Assembly: GCF_000315015.1 (NCBI RefSeq)
Contig: NZ_BAEP01000029.1
Coordinates: 1-64,000 of the forward strand
DNA length: 64,000 bases
Direction: 5' to 3'
Source: Paraglaciecola mesophila KMM 241
GTDB taxonomy: Bacteria > Pseudomonadota > Gammaproteobacteria > Enterobacterales > Alteromonadaceae
The position numbers and the translations under genes are program-made. This document shows positions 9,473 through 19,459 of the stretch, in pieces (within the stretch, counting starts at the first letter, position 1; each line of letters begins with the position of its first letter). Below the pieces are notes generated by a model. The model had not been told where the DNA came from. It searched no databases and was given only the letters and a program-made list of their open reading frames with translations.

Positions 9473-11815
9473 TTAGGTTGCTTTTTGTTGCTCCAGCAAA
9501 GCATTAAAAGCTTGGTGTTCAAGAGGTTTAGCAAATAAATACCCTTGGCCATAATCACATCCCATGTTCTGCAAGATATTATATTGCTCTTGCGTTTCTA
9601 TTCCTTCAGCAACGACTTTTATGCCCAGTTTCTTGGCCATGACGATAATGGCTTCACACAGTACTTTGTCGTTACTGACCTCTGTCATGGAATGAACAAA
9701 CGATTTATCTATTTTTAAATAGTCGGTGGGGTATCGTTTTAAATAAGAGATTGACGAATAACCTGTGCCAAAATCATCTAATGCGATATCAACACCGGCT
9801 TGTCTGAATTGAAACAGTTTAGTGGAAATACTTTTATTCGCGTCCATCAACAGGCTTTCGGTGATTTCTAATAGCACTGCTTGTGGTGGTGTGCGATTTA
9901 TTAACATTTTTTCTAGCCACAGGGTAATACAACGCTCGGGATCGGTGTAATGCGTGGGGGAAGTATTGATGCTGATTTGTAATGTTGGGCACAGTGTTTT
10001 GCGCCATTGGCATACATCACGACATACCCGTTCAAACACACAATCACTGATATCTATGATTAAGCCGGTTTCTTCCGCAACGGGAATAAAGTCATCAGGC
10101 CCTACAAGTCCGCGAGTAGGGTGTCGCCATCTTATTAGCGCTTCTGCTTTAGTAATGCTTTGATCGTGTAAATTGATGATGGGTTGATAAACAATGTAAA
10201 ATTCATCGTTATCAATTGCATGACGCAAATCTGCTATTAAAGTCATTCGTTTTAAAGCTGCGTCTCGCATGCTTTTGGTGTAGTAGTGATAGTTGTTCTT
10301 ACCAATTGCCTTTGCACCATACATAGCCTGATCAGCATTTTTTAGTAGGCTCGTCACATCCTCTGCGTCGTCGGGATAAATAGTGATGCCTATGCTAGCA
10401 CTAGTATGCACAATTTCATTTTGTAAGTAATAGGGGCGCGATATGGCTTTGAGTATTTTTTGTGCGGTTTTTTCAAGCCCACTGAAGTCCAAGATATCGT
10501 TAATGATCACCACGAATTCATCACCGCCCAATCTGGCCACTATATCCTTATGACGAATACAGTCTTTAATGCGTTGCGCGCAATCGATAAGTAAGTCGTC
10601 CCCAACGCTATGCCCAAGTGTATCGTTGATGTCTTTAAAATTGTCGAGATCCAAGAACATTACAGCAACTTGGGTTTGGTTACGCTTCGCCACATTTAGG
10701 GCTTGTTTTAAATGCTCCCCCATAATATTGCGATTGGGCAACTGCGTAAGCTCATCAAAATTGGCTTGGCGCCATATCAAATCACTGGTGTTCTGGCGTT
10801 CAATAGCGATGCTAGTAATATAAGCAAATTGTTCGATGCGCTCTAATTCTTCCGTGCTGGGCGTTGCCGGGTGGGCGTGATAAATGGCGAAGGTGCCTAA
10901 TACGGTACCATCAGATGCTTTGACTGGCTCAGACCAACAGGCGCCCAGTTCAGCTTTTTCTGCGAGTTCTGTCCACGCAGCCCAGTATGGGTGGCGGCTA
11001 ATATCCTCGACTACGGTGCGCTCCCCTGTGAAGGCGGTCGTTCCACACGAACCTTGCCCGATGCCAATATCTAGACCGTGGATAGCGTCATTATAAAAGC
11101 TGGGCAAAGAAGGTGCTGCTCCACACAATAACCTTTTGTCTTTGAGCAACAAAATACTGCATTTTTGATCAAGGTATTCAAGCTCAACCGCCTTGACGAT
11201 TTCACTTAGTACAGAGGTTAGGGATACAGAGTGAACGATTTTTTCTAGAATGGTGTTTCTAACGCGAGTGAGCTTCTGGGTTTCGTCTAACTTGTTTTGG
11301 TATTGCTGTAAGGCTTGCGCTGCATGAGTCAGTTGTTCTTTTTGCAGTTCGCTTTCAACCATATTGGCTAAATCTTGTAGTATCATTTTATCAGAATGTT
11401 CGAAGGACTTGGGCTGCGTATCAAAAACACACAAAGAGCCCACGTGGTAACCATTCATGGTGATTTTTATTCCAGCATAGAAACGCAAGAATGGACTGCT
11501 GACGACATACGGATGGTCTTTATAACATTCACTAAGGTGAGAGTCTTCGATGACCAGTGCTTTGTCCTGAGTAATGGTATGCGCGCAGAAAGAGATATTC
11601 CGGTCTAAGTCAGTGGCCGGAAAATTCACCACGGATTTATACCATTGCCGTTCTTCATCAATAAATGAAATTGACGCGAAATGACAATCAAAAGAATGAG
11701 CAGCTAAGCGGGTAATGCGGTCAAAACGCTCCTCGGCAACTGTGTCTAATATGTTTAGCTGATGTAAAGCGATAACGCGTTGTTTATCGTTTGAAGGTCT
11801 TGGCGCGGCTTTCAA
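9473..11815 (-). CDS. GAF-GAF-GGDEF-EAL c-di-GMP signalling protein
   Basis: The 780-residue soluble protein has two GAF sensor domains (about residues 20-165 and 190-340), a GGDEF diguanylate-cyclase domain (about 345-505) and an EAL phosphodiesterase domain (about 520-770). GGDEF is intact at residues 430-434 and EAL at 558-560. DDFGTGYSS, KIDKSFV and AEGIET are also present, so both activities are possible. No membrane segment is seen. Translation probably starts at TTG (11815), with AGGAG six bases upstream. It would interconvert c-di-GMP in response to a small ligand or redox signal bound by the GAF domains. Confidence 0.9.
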   Translation of the reverse strand: MKAAPRPSNDKQRVIALHQLNILDTVAEERFDRITRLAAHSFDCHFASISFIDEERQWYKSVVNFPATDLDRNISFCAHTITQDKALVIEDSHLSECYKDHPYVVSSPFLRFYAGIKITMNGYHVGSLCVFDTQPKSFEHSDKMILQDLANMVESELQKEQLTHAAQALQQYQNKLDETQKLTRVRNTILEKIVHSVSLTSVLSEIVKAVELEYLDQKCSILLLKDKRLLCGAAPSLPSFYNDAIHGLDIGIGQGSCGTTAFTGERTVVEDISRHPYWAAWTELAEKAELGACWSEPVKASDGTVLGTFAIYHAHPATPSTEELERIEQFAYITSIAIERQNTSDLIWRQANFDELTQLPNRNIMGEHLKQALNVAKRNQTQVAVMFLDLDNFKDINDTLGHSVGDDLLIDCAQRIKDCIRHKDIVARLGGDEFVVIINDILDFSGLEKTAQKILKAISRPYYLQNEIVHTSASIGITIYPDDAEDVTSLLKNADQAMYGAKAIGKNNYHYYTKSMRDAALKRMTLIADLRHAIDNDEFYIVYQPIINLHDQSITKAEALIRWRHPTRGLVGPDDFIPVAEETGLIIDISDCVFERVCRDVCQWRKTLCPTLQISINTSPTHYTDPERCITLWLEKMLINRTPPQAVLLEITESLLMDANKSISTKLFQFRQAGVDIALDDFGTGYSSISYLKRYPTDYLKIDKSFVHSMTEVSNDKVLCEAIIVMAKKLGIKVVAEGIETQEQYNILQNMGCDYGQGYLFAKPLEHQAFNALLEQQKAT

Positions 11816-11907
11816 TTTGTACTCCTATACAACACACCTTTAAGTTACTTAAACGGTAACCCTATGTAAACAGGATCTTTAGCATGACCTAGAAATACAA
11901 ATTTCTC

Positions 11908-13215
11908 CTACTTGGCAGCTTGAAAATCTACTTTGACCTGATAACAACCAGGTTGATCAATGACCTCGTATTGCCAACCGTGCCTATGGATGATTTTTTC
12001 GCTCAATTGCAAACCTAGCCCATATCCAAGCGAATGAGTAGATTTACCTAAGTTGGGTATGTTTTCAGTGTTCTCGTCTTGTGCGGCGGTATTGATAATG
12101 GTGACGCAACTACCTTTTTGAATAACATCAACCAAACCTTGTTGCGTGTGCTGGTAAGCGTTGCGAATTAGATTGCTCAACACTATGTGACAGGCGGTAC
12201 GAGCGGTATTAAACGCAAAATTATCCACTTGAACGTTGACTTCTACTTCCTTGCTATTTAACAGATACACCAGCTCAGATGACAACTGCTGCACTTTTTC
12301 GTCTAGTTGCACCCGTTCCATTGGGACGGGTTGTTCATCATTGTGACTTAACCATAATAGGGTATCGGTTAAGTCGCTCATGGTAAGGCCTGCACGTTCA
12401 ATACGTGCCAAGGTTATCTGTTGTTTTTCTGTCATCTTCGTTTGACCACAAAGTCTGCGTAGTAAATCAACGTTACTGCGAATCACAGAAATAGGGGTGC
12501 GCAATTCATGACTGGCGTAACTTAAAAAGTTCTTCTCCCTCGCTAAACTTCCGTTCACGGAATTAAGACTACTTTGGATAATAGTGGCGAGGGTGTTGAG
12601 TTCGTTATACGTAAAATCGGGTGGGGGAAGCTGCACGTTTTCATGGTTCAGCGCTTTTGCCCAATCTCGAAGTGACTCCACTGGTTTCGCCACTTTACGC
12701 ATCAAAATGATAAGCAAGCACGCAAACATAGTAATGACTAAGACGGCAGTAATAATGATCCAGTAGAACCTAGAGAGATGGGGCTTAGCTTTATGCTGAG
12801 GGGTAAATTTGTCCAACATAATTTTAGAAATGTAACGTGGTTCGCCAGCTTGATTGCGGATCATAGCGATGAAGTACAAATTAGTGGGTAAAGAAAAGAA
12901 CGACTTCTGATCTTTCGATTTTAATAGATCGTTTTCCTCTGTGGGTGGTGAATCAAAACGCTGCTGAATTATAACGGGAGTATCTTGCCAACGACTCGCA
13001 ATTTGAAAGTCTGCAAAGTTAGCAGGGTGGCCATCCTGTACATCTGTGGTCATGACTAACTCGCGCATAACGCCATTTAATCCGCGGTCCAACCCATCAA
13101 TAAAATAATTGACGGTGAGCATCGACAGACCGATTGTCATGACTGACCCTAGTAGCACCATAGTGATAAAAAAGTACAGTTTTAAGCTGGGCCGGATTTT
13201 CATCGCGCTTTTCAT
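11908..13215 (-). CDS. Membrane sensor histidine kinase
   Basis: The 435-residue kinase has one N-terminal membrane helix (about 12-34), a periplasmic sensor region (about 35-145), a second helix (about 148-168), a HAMP linker, a HisKA domain with the phospho-acceptor His236 in SHELRTP, and an HATPase domain with the N-box NLIRNAYQH and the G-box GYGLGLQL. Its start overlaps the stop of the response regulator by 4 bp (ATGA), so the two are translationally coupled. The signal is unknown. Confidence 0.9.
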   Translation of the reverse strand: MKSAMKIRPSLKLYFFITMVLLGSVMTIGLSMLTVNYFIDGLDRGLNGVMRELVMTTDVQDGHPANFADFQIASRWQDTPVIIQQRFDSPPTEENDLLKSKDQKSFFSLPTNLYFIAMIRNQAGEPRYISKIMLDKFTPQHKAKPHLSRFYWIIITAVLVITMFACLLIILMRKVAKPVESLRDWAKALNHENVQLPPPDFTYNELNTLATIIQSSLNSVNGSLAREKNFLSYASHELRTPISVIRSNVDLLRRLCGQTKMTEKQQITLARIERAGLTMSDLTDTLLWLSHNDEQPVPMERVQLDEKVQQLSSELVYLLNSKEVEVNVQVDNFAFNTARTACHIVLSNLIRNAYQHTQQGLVDVIQKGSCVTIINTAAQDENTENIPNLGKSTHSLGYGLGLQLSEKIIHRHGWQYEVIDQPGCYQVKVDFQAAK

Positions 13216-13886
13216 TTTGCTTTCTCTTTGATCGCGAAGCCGAGACTCGCGACAGTATCTAACGTAATCGATGCGTCATAAGCATCGAGCTGTTTACGCA
13301 AGTGGAAGATATGAACTTTTAGGCTATTGCTGTCGGGTTGATCGTCACCCCAAACGCCCTGAATGATATGTTGCCGTGTTACTGTTTGCGGACTGGCGCG
13401 CATCAGCACCTCAAGAATTTTAAGCGCTGTGGGGGAGAGCTTTAGGGGGTGGTGCTTAAACGACGCGATACGTTGGGTTAAATCAAAATTAAGGTCGCCT
13501 ACCGATAAGCGCTTTACTTCGCCACTTCGCCTACGGCCAAGCACTTGGATACGAGCTACCAGCTCTTGCATCGCAAATGGTTTAACTAAATAATCATCGC
13601 TACCAGCTTGAAAGCCTTGTAGCTTATTGTCCAGCGTGTCCCTAGCTGTCAACATGAGAACGGGAGTATCGATACCTAACTCGCGCATGCTTTTACACAA
13701 GGTAATGCCATCCATCTTGGGCATATTAATATCCAATATAATAACCTGATATGATTGGCGTTCAATCAAATGCAAACCCATGAGCCCATTGCTAGCGTGG
13801 TCACATTGCATAGACTCAAGTTCAAGGTAGTCGACAACTGTGCTGGCTAAATCGATATCATCTTCAACCAGTAATACATTAATCAT
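13212..13886 (-). CDS. OmpR/PhoB-family response regulator
   Basis: The roughly 224-residue protein has a receiver domain with acidic pocket Glu8-Asp9-Asp10, phospho-acceptor Asp52 (ILDINMPKMDG) and Lys of VKPFA. A winged-helix DNA-binding domain follows (about 125-222, with HPLKLSPTALKILEVLM and LKVHIFHLRKQLD). ATG at 13886 is chosen because the receiver fold begins there; a longer frame from 13937 adds 17 non-conserved residues. It is the first gene of a pair with the overlapping histidine kinase. Confidence 0.9.
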   Translation of the reverse strand: MINVLLVEDDIDLASTVVDYLELESMQCDHASNGLMGLHLIERQSYQVIILDINMPKMDGITLCKSMRELGIDTPVLMLTARDTLDNKLQGFQAGSDDYLVKPFAMQELVARIQVLGRRRSGEVKRLSVGDLNFDLTQRIASFKHHPLKLSPTALKILEVLMRASPQTVTRQHIIQGVWGDDQPDSNSLKVHIFHLRKQLDAYDASITLDTVASLGFAIKEKAK

Positions 13887-14076
13887 GATGGTGACTCTTC
13901 TGTGACACATTAATGAGAGTTTTACGGATGTTAGCACAGCCGATCCTCAGGATTATTCGAGGGTGTCGTTCAACAAACGACAACAATTGGCTGACTTACT
14001 CATAAAAACAGATTGATGTGATAGGTAAAATACACCAATAGCTTAATGCGTCTTAGGTTAAGGCGGGGTTAACAGC

Positions 14077-14544
14077 TTACAGTTTGCAATCAAGTAGGTC
14101 GTTAAGCAGCGGTTTAATGGAGTCGATAGGGAAGTTACTGTGAATCAATATGCTTTGCCCACTGTGCAATATTATTTGGATCGCTTCACGCGTACTGCCC
14201 GCCTTTACTAAACGAATACTGTGCATCTTATCGAAATACACTATCTCGTGAACGTCACCGTCCTTTAAACACAAGTGTGTATCCTCAATGGTCAATGAAG
14301 GAAAGTCGGTTTGGCGCCACAGGTTTATCCAATAATGAAAGGTGAACAGCGCAATTATAAGCAATCCAATTGGTCCTAGCACCACTAACGCACTGCGTGC
14401 GATGAGCCAAAGCTCTTGTGAGGAAAACTGTGTTAACGTCCAGGCGATGTAAAACCCTGCTAATGACAGCAATGCCAAAGGAATATAAAGTCGTTTGAGT
14501 ATTTGAAGTTTGTGTTTATTTTGTTGGTATTCGAATTTTTGCAT
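14077..14544 (-). CDS. Small membrane protein, two helices and a PH-like cytoplasmic domain, function unknown
   Basis: The roughly 155-residue protein has two predicted transmembrane helices (about residues 20-40 and 55-80). A soluble C-terminal domain follows (about 95-155) of alternating beta-type strands, resembling the bPH-type domains found in small bacterial membrane proteins. ATG at 14544 is preferred to a start 30 bp upstream because GGAAC lies just before it. The gene is divergent from the MHYT kinase gene. I do not recognise the family. Confidence 0.65.
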   Translation of the reverse strand: MQKFEYQQNKHKLQILKRLYIPLALLSLAGFYIAWTLTQFSSQELWLIARSALVVLGPIGLLIIALFTFHYWINLWRQTDFPSLTIEDTHLCLKDGDVHEIVYFDKMHSIRLVKAGSTREAIQIILHSGQSILIHSNFPIDSIKPLLNDLLDCKL

Positions 14545-14783
14545 AGTGTTCCGGCAATCTGGGGAATAAAACAAATCTGCCTTATTTACGGATCATGGTA
14601 AATTTATAAGCAACAGATTTTAAATACTTTTCATCTCTAAAGTGGGAAATTTTATCATCTTTTTCACTGCCATTGTGTAAAGATATGGTATTTCATACCA
14701 TTATCAAAAATAAAGCTGGTGTTACTGGGTTAAAAGTCGATACCTTAGACATCTATTCTATCCTTTTTTTCTATTCCGATATT

Positions 14784-17700
14784 ATGTATGAAGCTGTAAG
14801 AACAATATTTGCGCCCGTTGACGACAATTTGCTGATAGTTGGTGAATTCGACCTGATGTTAATTGTTGTATCTGTTGGTGTGGCGATTTTTGCTTCTTTC
14901 ATGGCAATGCTCGTCGCTTCTCAAAGTGCTCACATCGAAAATGTTGTCAAAAGAAGGATCCTAACCCTCGCAGCCAGTGTGGCTTTAGGTGGGGGTGTTT
15001 GGGCAATGCACTTCATCGGAATGTTGGCGTTTTCTTTATGCACGCCTATTGCCTACAGTGCTGGTCTCACGGCTACCTCAACCCTACCTAGTATTTTAGC
15101 ATCTTGGATTGCGCTGACGACTATCACCCGTAAATCCGTTTCTGTGCACCGTTTGCTGGTTAGCGGCATTTTGATGGGCACTGGTATCGGTACTATGCAC
15201 TATGTAGGAATGAGTGCGATGGAAATGGCACCATTACTGCGTTACGACCTAGGTACTTTTTCACTCTCTATTATTTTTGCCGTGGCATTTTCAGTGCTCT
15301 CGCTGTGGATCCGCTTCGGTTTGACCTTCATGAATACGATGCGTTACGGTAAAGTCTACCGTAACGTCATTTCCGCTATCGTTATGGGATTAGCTATATC
15401 AGGTATGCATTATATAGGCATGGCCGCCGCACGATTTGTTCGCCCCCCAGGGTTTGAGTTTTCAACTCAAAGTGAGTACATCTCCCAATATTTAGGTTTC
15501 ACTGTCGCGCCTATTACCATCGGGATCATAGTGCTAGTGCTGGCCTCAAACATGGTGCTCAAATATAAAGAATTGACGGAGAAAGCACGATTAAACGAAG
15601 CGCGTTTGCGTGCAACCATCAACACGTCAGTAGATGGTGTGCTGGGGTTTGACAGTAGCGGCATTATAGACAGCGCCAATGACGCATTCTGCCAGTTAGT
15701 CGGTTGTAGGCCTGATGACATAACAGGTCAAGATGTTCGCGTGTTGATGAAAGAAGAAGATATCAGCGAATTTAATCAGTATCTTATCGACCGTACCAAA
15801 GACAATGACCCCCATGCTTTGAGTAGAGGAAGAGACGCTATTATTAGGCACTTCAATGGCAGTCTCATCCCCATACGTTTAGCAATCGGCCAAGTTCGGT
15901 TAACTAAAGAAAGTCATTTTGTGGCATTCATGTCTGACTTGCGGTATCGCATCGAGATGGAACGAGCGTTGCGTGAACGTGAAGCGCAATTTCGCTCTTT
16001 GATCGGCAATATTCCGGGTATTGCCTATCGGTGTAAGAATACCGAAAACTGGCCCATGGTGTTTATCAGTGACGCGGTTAAATCAATAACCGGTTACCCA
16101 GCAGAAGATTATGTCTCGCCAGCTCCCAAGCGTCATTTTTACGAACATGTTCACCCAGATGATATTGCGGATATTACGCAAAAGGTACTTCCCCATGGTG
16201 AATTTCAGCTTGAATACCGTATATACAATGCAGAAGGCGATATTCGTTGGCTGCTAGGTTATGGTACTCACGTTGATGACGATGAGTCAGGCCAACGATG
16301 GCTAGATGGTTTTATTATGGATATCACCGAACGTAAGGAAATGGAACAATCATTACTGTTAGCCAAAGATAAAGCCGAACAAGCAGCCTCTGCTAGGGCT
16401 GCTTTTTTAGCCAATATGAGTCACGAGATTCGGACCCCGATGAATGCGATAATAGGTTTCAGTGATATCTTGTTAGATGATGCTATTGAGCCTGAACAAA
16501 AAAAGCATCTTACGACGATAAACAAGTCTGCCAAATCCCTTTTGCATCTTCTAAACGACATTTTAGATAGCGCAAAACTAGATAAGGGAAAATTTGCACT
16601 TGAGATGCGCGATTTCTCATTAATAGAGGAGGTTGACTCAGTAGTTTCAACCCTTTGGCTTGGTGCAAGCAGCAAAGATCTGTATCTAAATGTCAATATT
16701 GACCCAACTGTGGCTAGGCAATTTCACGGAGCTCCAGACAGGATCCGTCAGGTTCTAACCAACATTGTTGGCAATGCAATTAAGTTCACCTTAGAGGGTG
16801 GAATTGATATCAACATTGGCGTAAAACCAAGCGGCTGCATTGACTTTTCAATCAGCGATACTGGCATCGGGATGACGCCGGAACAGTTAGCCTTAGTATT
16901 TGATGCCTTTGGACAAGCCGATGCTAGTATGAGTAGGCGTTTTGGAGGTACAGGGCTTGGAACGACGATCAGCAAACAACTTGTTGAGCTAATGGGCGGA
17001 AAAATTTCAGCAACGAGCGAGTTTGGTCAAGGCAGCTGTTTTTCATTTTCTTTACCCCTCGCGCCGCCTAAATCTGATGAACCAATGGAAGCCATTTATC
17101 AGCGCTGTACCTTACCCCCTTTAACCATGTTGATTGTTGATGACATTCAACAAAATATTGACCTGCTGTCACTGTTAATGAAGCGCCAAGGGCATACTAT
17201 TGTTACCGCTCGCGATGGTAAACAGGCGCTACTTAGGATGCGTAGCGAAAAAGTTGACCTTGTTTTGATGGATATTCAGATGCCTATTATGGATGGTCTC
17301 ACATCTGCAAAAGAGCGGCGCAAACAAGAGAGCGCCGAAAGTTTACCTTATTTGCCGATCATTGCCTTGACCGCCAGCGTATTAGCCGAAGACAAACAAG
17401 CTGCGTTAGACGCCGGAATGGACGGTTTTGCCAATAAGCCCGTCGATATAGAGCTTTTAAATGTAGAAATTGCTCAAGCTTTGGGAGTCGATTTAAGCTG
17501 TGAAATCGAAGAGCCAGTTACCATCAATAGTAACGATTCACAGGTAATCAACGAGCGTAAAGGGATCAGTTTATGGGGTGATAGAAGGACTCTGTTTAAA
17601 GAGATTAATGCCTTCGTCGAGAAACATAAAAGTGATTTACTGAGCATGTGCCAAACCCAAAAAGTGTCTGACTGGAAGGTTTTGCAGACAAAACTACATA

Positions 17701-18131
17701 CGTTAAAAGGGGTAAGTGGAAATTTAGCCCTTGTCCAATTGAGCGAGCTACTAAGTGAGGCCGAACACTTTGCAACAACGAACACTGAACAGGAATTGCG
17801 TCTGTTGTTGCAAAAGATAGAACAGGCATTTGTTGCCATAACTGACTGTCTACACAATCAGGTGCAAGACACAAATACGTATTCTACGCCAGATTTACAG
17901 AATGATTATCAAAGCCCCCATAGCAATGAAGCGCTTGCTCCTATCATTGAATCGCTCATTCGGTCCGCGCAAAATAATGAATATGATGAAGAGAGAGCCC
18001 AAGCACTGGTCGACGGTGCGAACAATACTATATTGGATAGATGTAAACGCATACAAAACGCGTTAGATGATTTTGAATTTGAACAAGCAGTTGACGAGTT
18101 ACAACAACTTAAAATGTTGGGTTTTTCGTAA
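14784..18131 (+). CDS. MHYT-PAS-PAS hybrid histidine kinase with receiver and HPt domains
   Basis: The protein of about 1115 residues begins with an integral-membrane MHYT sensor (three repeats showing MHFIGM, MHYVGM and MHYIGM), a domain thought to bind copper and sense a diatomic gas. Two PAS domains follow (about 270-385 and 395-520), then HisKA with phospho-acceptor His547 (MSHEIRTP), HATPase, a receiver domain with Asp830 (LMDIQMPIMDG), and an HPt domain with His972 (LHTLKGVSGNLAL). It is therefore a complete phosphorelay in one chain. The start is uncertain: in-frame TTG at 14673 and ATG at 14685 also exist. ATG at 14784 gives the usual short lead before the first helix. An HD-GYP regulator follows 37 bp downstream. 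Confidence 0.88.
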   Translation: MYEAVRTIFAPVDDNLLIVGEFDLMLIVVSVGVAIFASFMAMLVASQSAHIENVVKRRILTLAASVALGGGVWAMHFIGMLAFSLCTPIAYSAGLTATSTLPSILASWIALTTITRKSVSVHRLLVSGILMGTGIGTMHYVGMSAMEMAPLLRYDLGTFSLSIIFAVAFSVLSLWIRFGLTFMNTMRYGKVYRNVISAIVMGLAISGMHYIGMAAARFVRPPGFEFSTQSEYISQYLGFTVAPITIGIIVLVLASNMVLKYKELTEKARLNEARLRATINTSVDGVLGFDSSGIIDSANDAFCQLVGCRPDDITGQDVRVLMKEEDISEFNQYLIDRTKDNDPHALSRGRDAIIRHFNGSLIPIRLAIGQVRLTKESHFVAFMSDLRYRIEMERALREREAQFRSLIGNIPGIAYRCKNTENWPMVFISDAVKSITGYPAEDYVSPAPKRHFYEHVHPDDIADITQKVLPHGEFQLEYRIYNAEGDIRWLLGYGTHVDDDESGQRWLDGFIMDITERKEMEQSLLLAKDKAEQAASARAAFLANMSHEIRTPMNAIIGFSDILLDDAIEPEQKKHLTTINKSAKSLLHLLNDILDSAKLDKGKFALEMRDFSLIEEVDSVVSTLWLGASSKDLYLNVNIDPTVARQFHGAPDRIRQVLTNIVGNAIKFTLEGGIDINIGVKPSGCIDFSISDTGIGMTPEQLALVFDAFGQADASMSRRFGGTGLGTTISKQLVELMGGKISATSEFGQGSCFSFSLPLAPPKSDEPMEAIYQRCTLPPLTMLIVDDIQQNIDLLSLLMKRQGHTIVTARDGKQALLRMRSEKVDLVLMDIQMPIMDGLTSAKERRKQESAESLPYLPIIALTASVLAEDKQAALDAGMDGFANKPVDIELLNVEIAQALGVDLSCEIEEPVTINSNDSQVINERKGISLWGDRRTLFKEINAFVEKHKSDLLSMCQTQKVSDWKVLQTKLHTLKGVSGNLALVQLSELLSEAEHFATTNTEQELRLLLQKIEQAFVAITDCLHNQVQDTNTYSTPDLQNDYQSPHSNEALAPIIESLIRSAQNNEYDEERAQALVDGANNTILDRCKRIQNALDDFEFEQAVDELQQLKMLGFS

Positions 18132-18168
18132 CAATCGTCTGGAATTTTAAGAGAATGAATTTATTACA

Positions 18169-19164
18169 ATGTTAAGTGATCATAACACCAAGCAAAAAGT
18201 GCTCATCGTCGATGATGAGCCTGCTAACCTGAGAGTACTAAAGAAAATCCTTGGCGATCTTTACCGCCTATCGTTTGCTAAAACTGGTGAAGAAGCCCTG
18301 CGCTTGGTAGAGCGAGATTTACCCGATTTAATTCTGTTGGACGTTATGATGCCTGGTATGACTGGGTTTGAAGTGTGTGAAGTGCTTAAAAAGAACAGCG
18401 TCAGCAGTATTATTCCCGTTATATTTGTGACCGCTTTGAGTGATGAACTTGACGAAGCTAAAGGGTTTGAAGTTGGTGCTGTTGACTATATCACTAAGCC
18501 GATTTCACCTGCGGTCGTTAAGGCGCGAGTGCGTACGCATTTGTCTTTAGTGCAAGCTGATGAATTAAGGCGCACCCGATTACAAGTGATACAGCGTTTA
18601 GGAAGAGCATCAGAGTACAAAGACAACGAAACCGGCACGCATATTTTACGCATGAGTCACTATTCAAAAGTCATGGCATTGGCCTATGGTTTGACCGAAA
18701 ACGCCGCTGATAATCTTTTGCACGCTGCACCTATGCACGACATTGGTAAAATCGGTATTCCCGATAGCATAATGCTTAAGCCAGGCAAACTAACTGATGA
18801 AGAATTTACTATTATGAAGACGCACCCTGAAATAGGTGCTGAAATACTCGGTGATTCAGACTCAGATCTCATTGCGCTGGCAAAAACGGTGTCATTAACA
18901 CACCATGAAAAGTGGGACGGTTCAGGCTATCCAAATGGGTTAAAGGGAGAAAATATCCCCTTAGAAGGTCGGATTGTCGCTATAGCGGATGTGTTCGATG
19001 CACTCACCAGTAAACGGCCGTACAAAGAAGCATGGCTCGTTCAAGAAGCGGTTGATTTTATCCATGAGCAAAGTGGCAGGCACTTTGACCCCAGCCTTGT
19101 TGCTTTATTTAATGGCTGTTTACCCGCTATTTTGGAGATAAAACACCGGTGGCAAGATGAATAA
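18169..19164 (+). CDS. HD-GYP response regulator (c-di-GMP phosphodiesterase)
   Basis: The 331-residue protein has an N-terminal receiver domain (phospho-acceptor Asp58 in LILLDVMMPG, Lys in YITKPIS) and a C-terminal HD-GYP domain. That domain has the metal-binding pair His190-Asp191 (MHDIGKIGIP), HHEKWDGSGYP with GYP at 253-255, and IADVFDALTSKRPYK. It should hydrolyse c-di-GMP when phosphorylated. It lies 37 bp behind the MHYT hybrid kinase on the same strand and is its likely phosphorelay output (inference from position). Confidence 0.92.
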   Translation: MLSDHNTKQKVLIVDDEPANLRVLKKILGDLYRLSFAKTGEEALRLVERDLPDLILLDVMMPGMTGFEVCEVLKKNSVSSIIPVIFVTALSDELDEAKGFEVGAVDYITKPISPAVVKARVRTHLSLVQADELRRTRLQVIQRLGRASEYKDNETGTHILRMSHYSKVMALAYGLTENAADNLLHAAPMHDIGKIGIPDSIMLKPGKLTDEEFTIMKTHPEIGAEILGDSDSDLIALAKTVSLTHHEKWDGSGYPNGLKGENIPLEGRIVAIADVFDALTSKRPYKEAWLVQEAVDFIHEQSGRHFDPSLVALFNGCLPAILEIKHRWQDE

Positions 19165-19343
19165 GCTTGCTTAGCGTTGAGATCCTCTTAGACCGCTGAC
19201 ATTTCAGTCTTTCAGTCTGTTCTTAGTATGCTTACTGATATGCATCTTACATGGACCACCATCGTTGCGCGTAAATGTTGCGCGAAAATAAACCGCTTTA
19301 ATTTCATTAAATGGTTATTCCTCAAAAAGAACTTAGACTTTAG

Positions 19344-19370
19344 TGTAGTTTATGACTCGTCTGTCGATAT
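19344..19370 (+). promoter_or_regulatory. FliA (sigma-28)-type promoter of the chemoreceptor gene
   Basis: TGTAGTTT at 19344-19351 and GTCGATAT at 19363-19370 are separated by exactly 11 bp. Each box matches 6 of 8 positions of the flagellar consensus TAAAGTTT-N11-GCCGATAA. It lies about 90 bp upstream of a chemoreceptor gene, a typical FliA target. Confidence 0.5.
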
Positions 19371-19459
19371 CTATAAACACATCTACATTAACGTTAGTGT
19401 GCGTACTAGTACTTAATCATCTGGTAATGTCGACATCACTTAATTAGCAAGGAGCTTAC

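Noticed and set aside
19228-19416. Short plus-strand frame of 62 codons
   Set aside because: It has no ribosome site or recognisable domain and overlaps the FliA-like promoter of the chemoreceptor gene.
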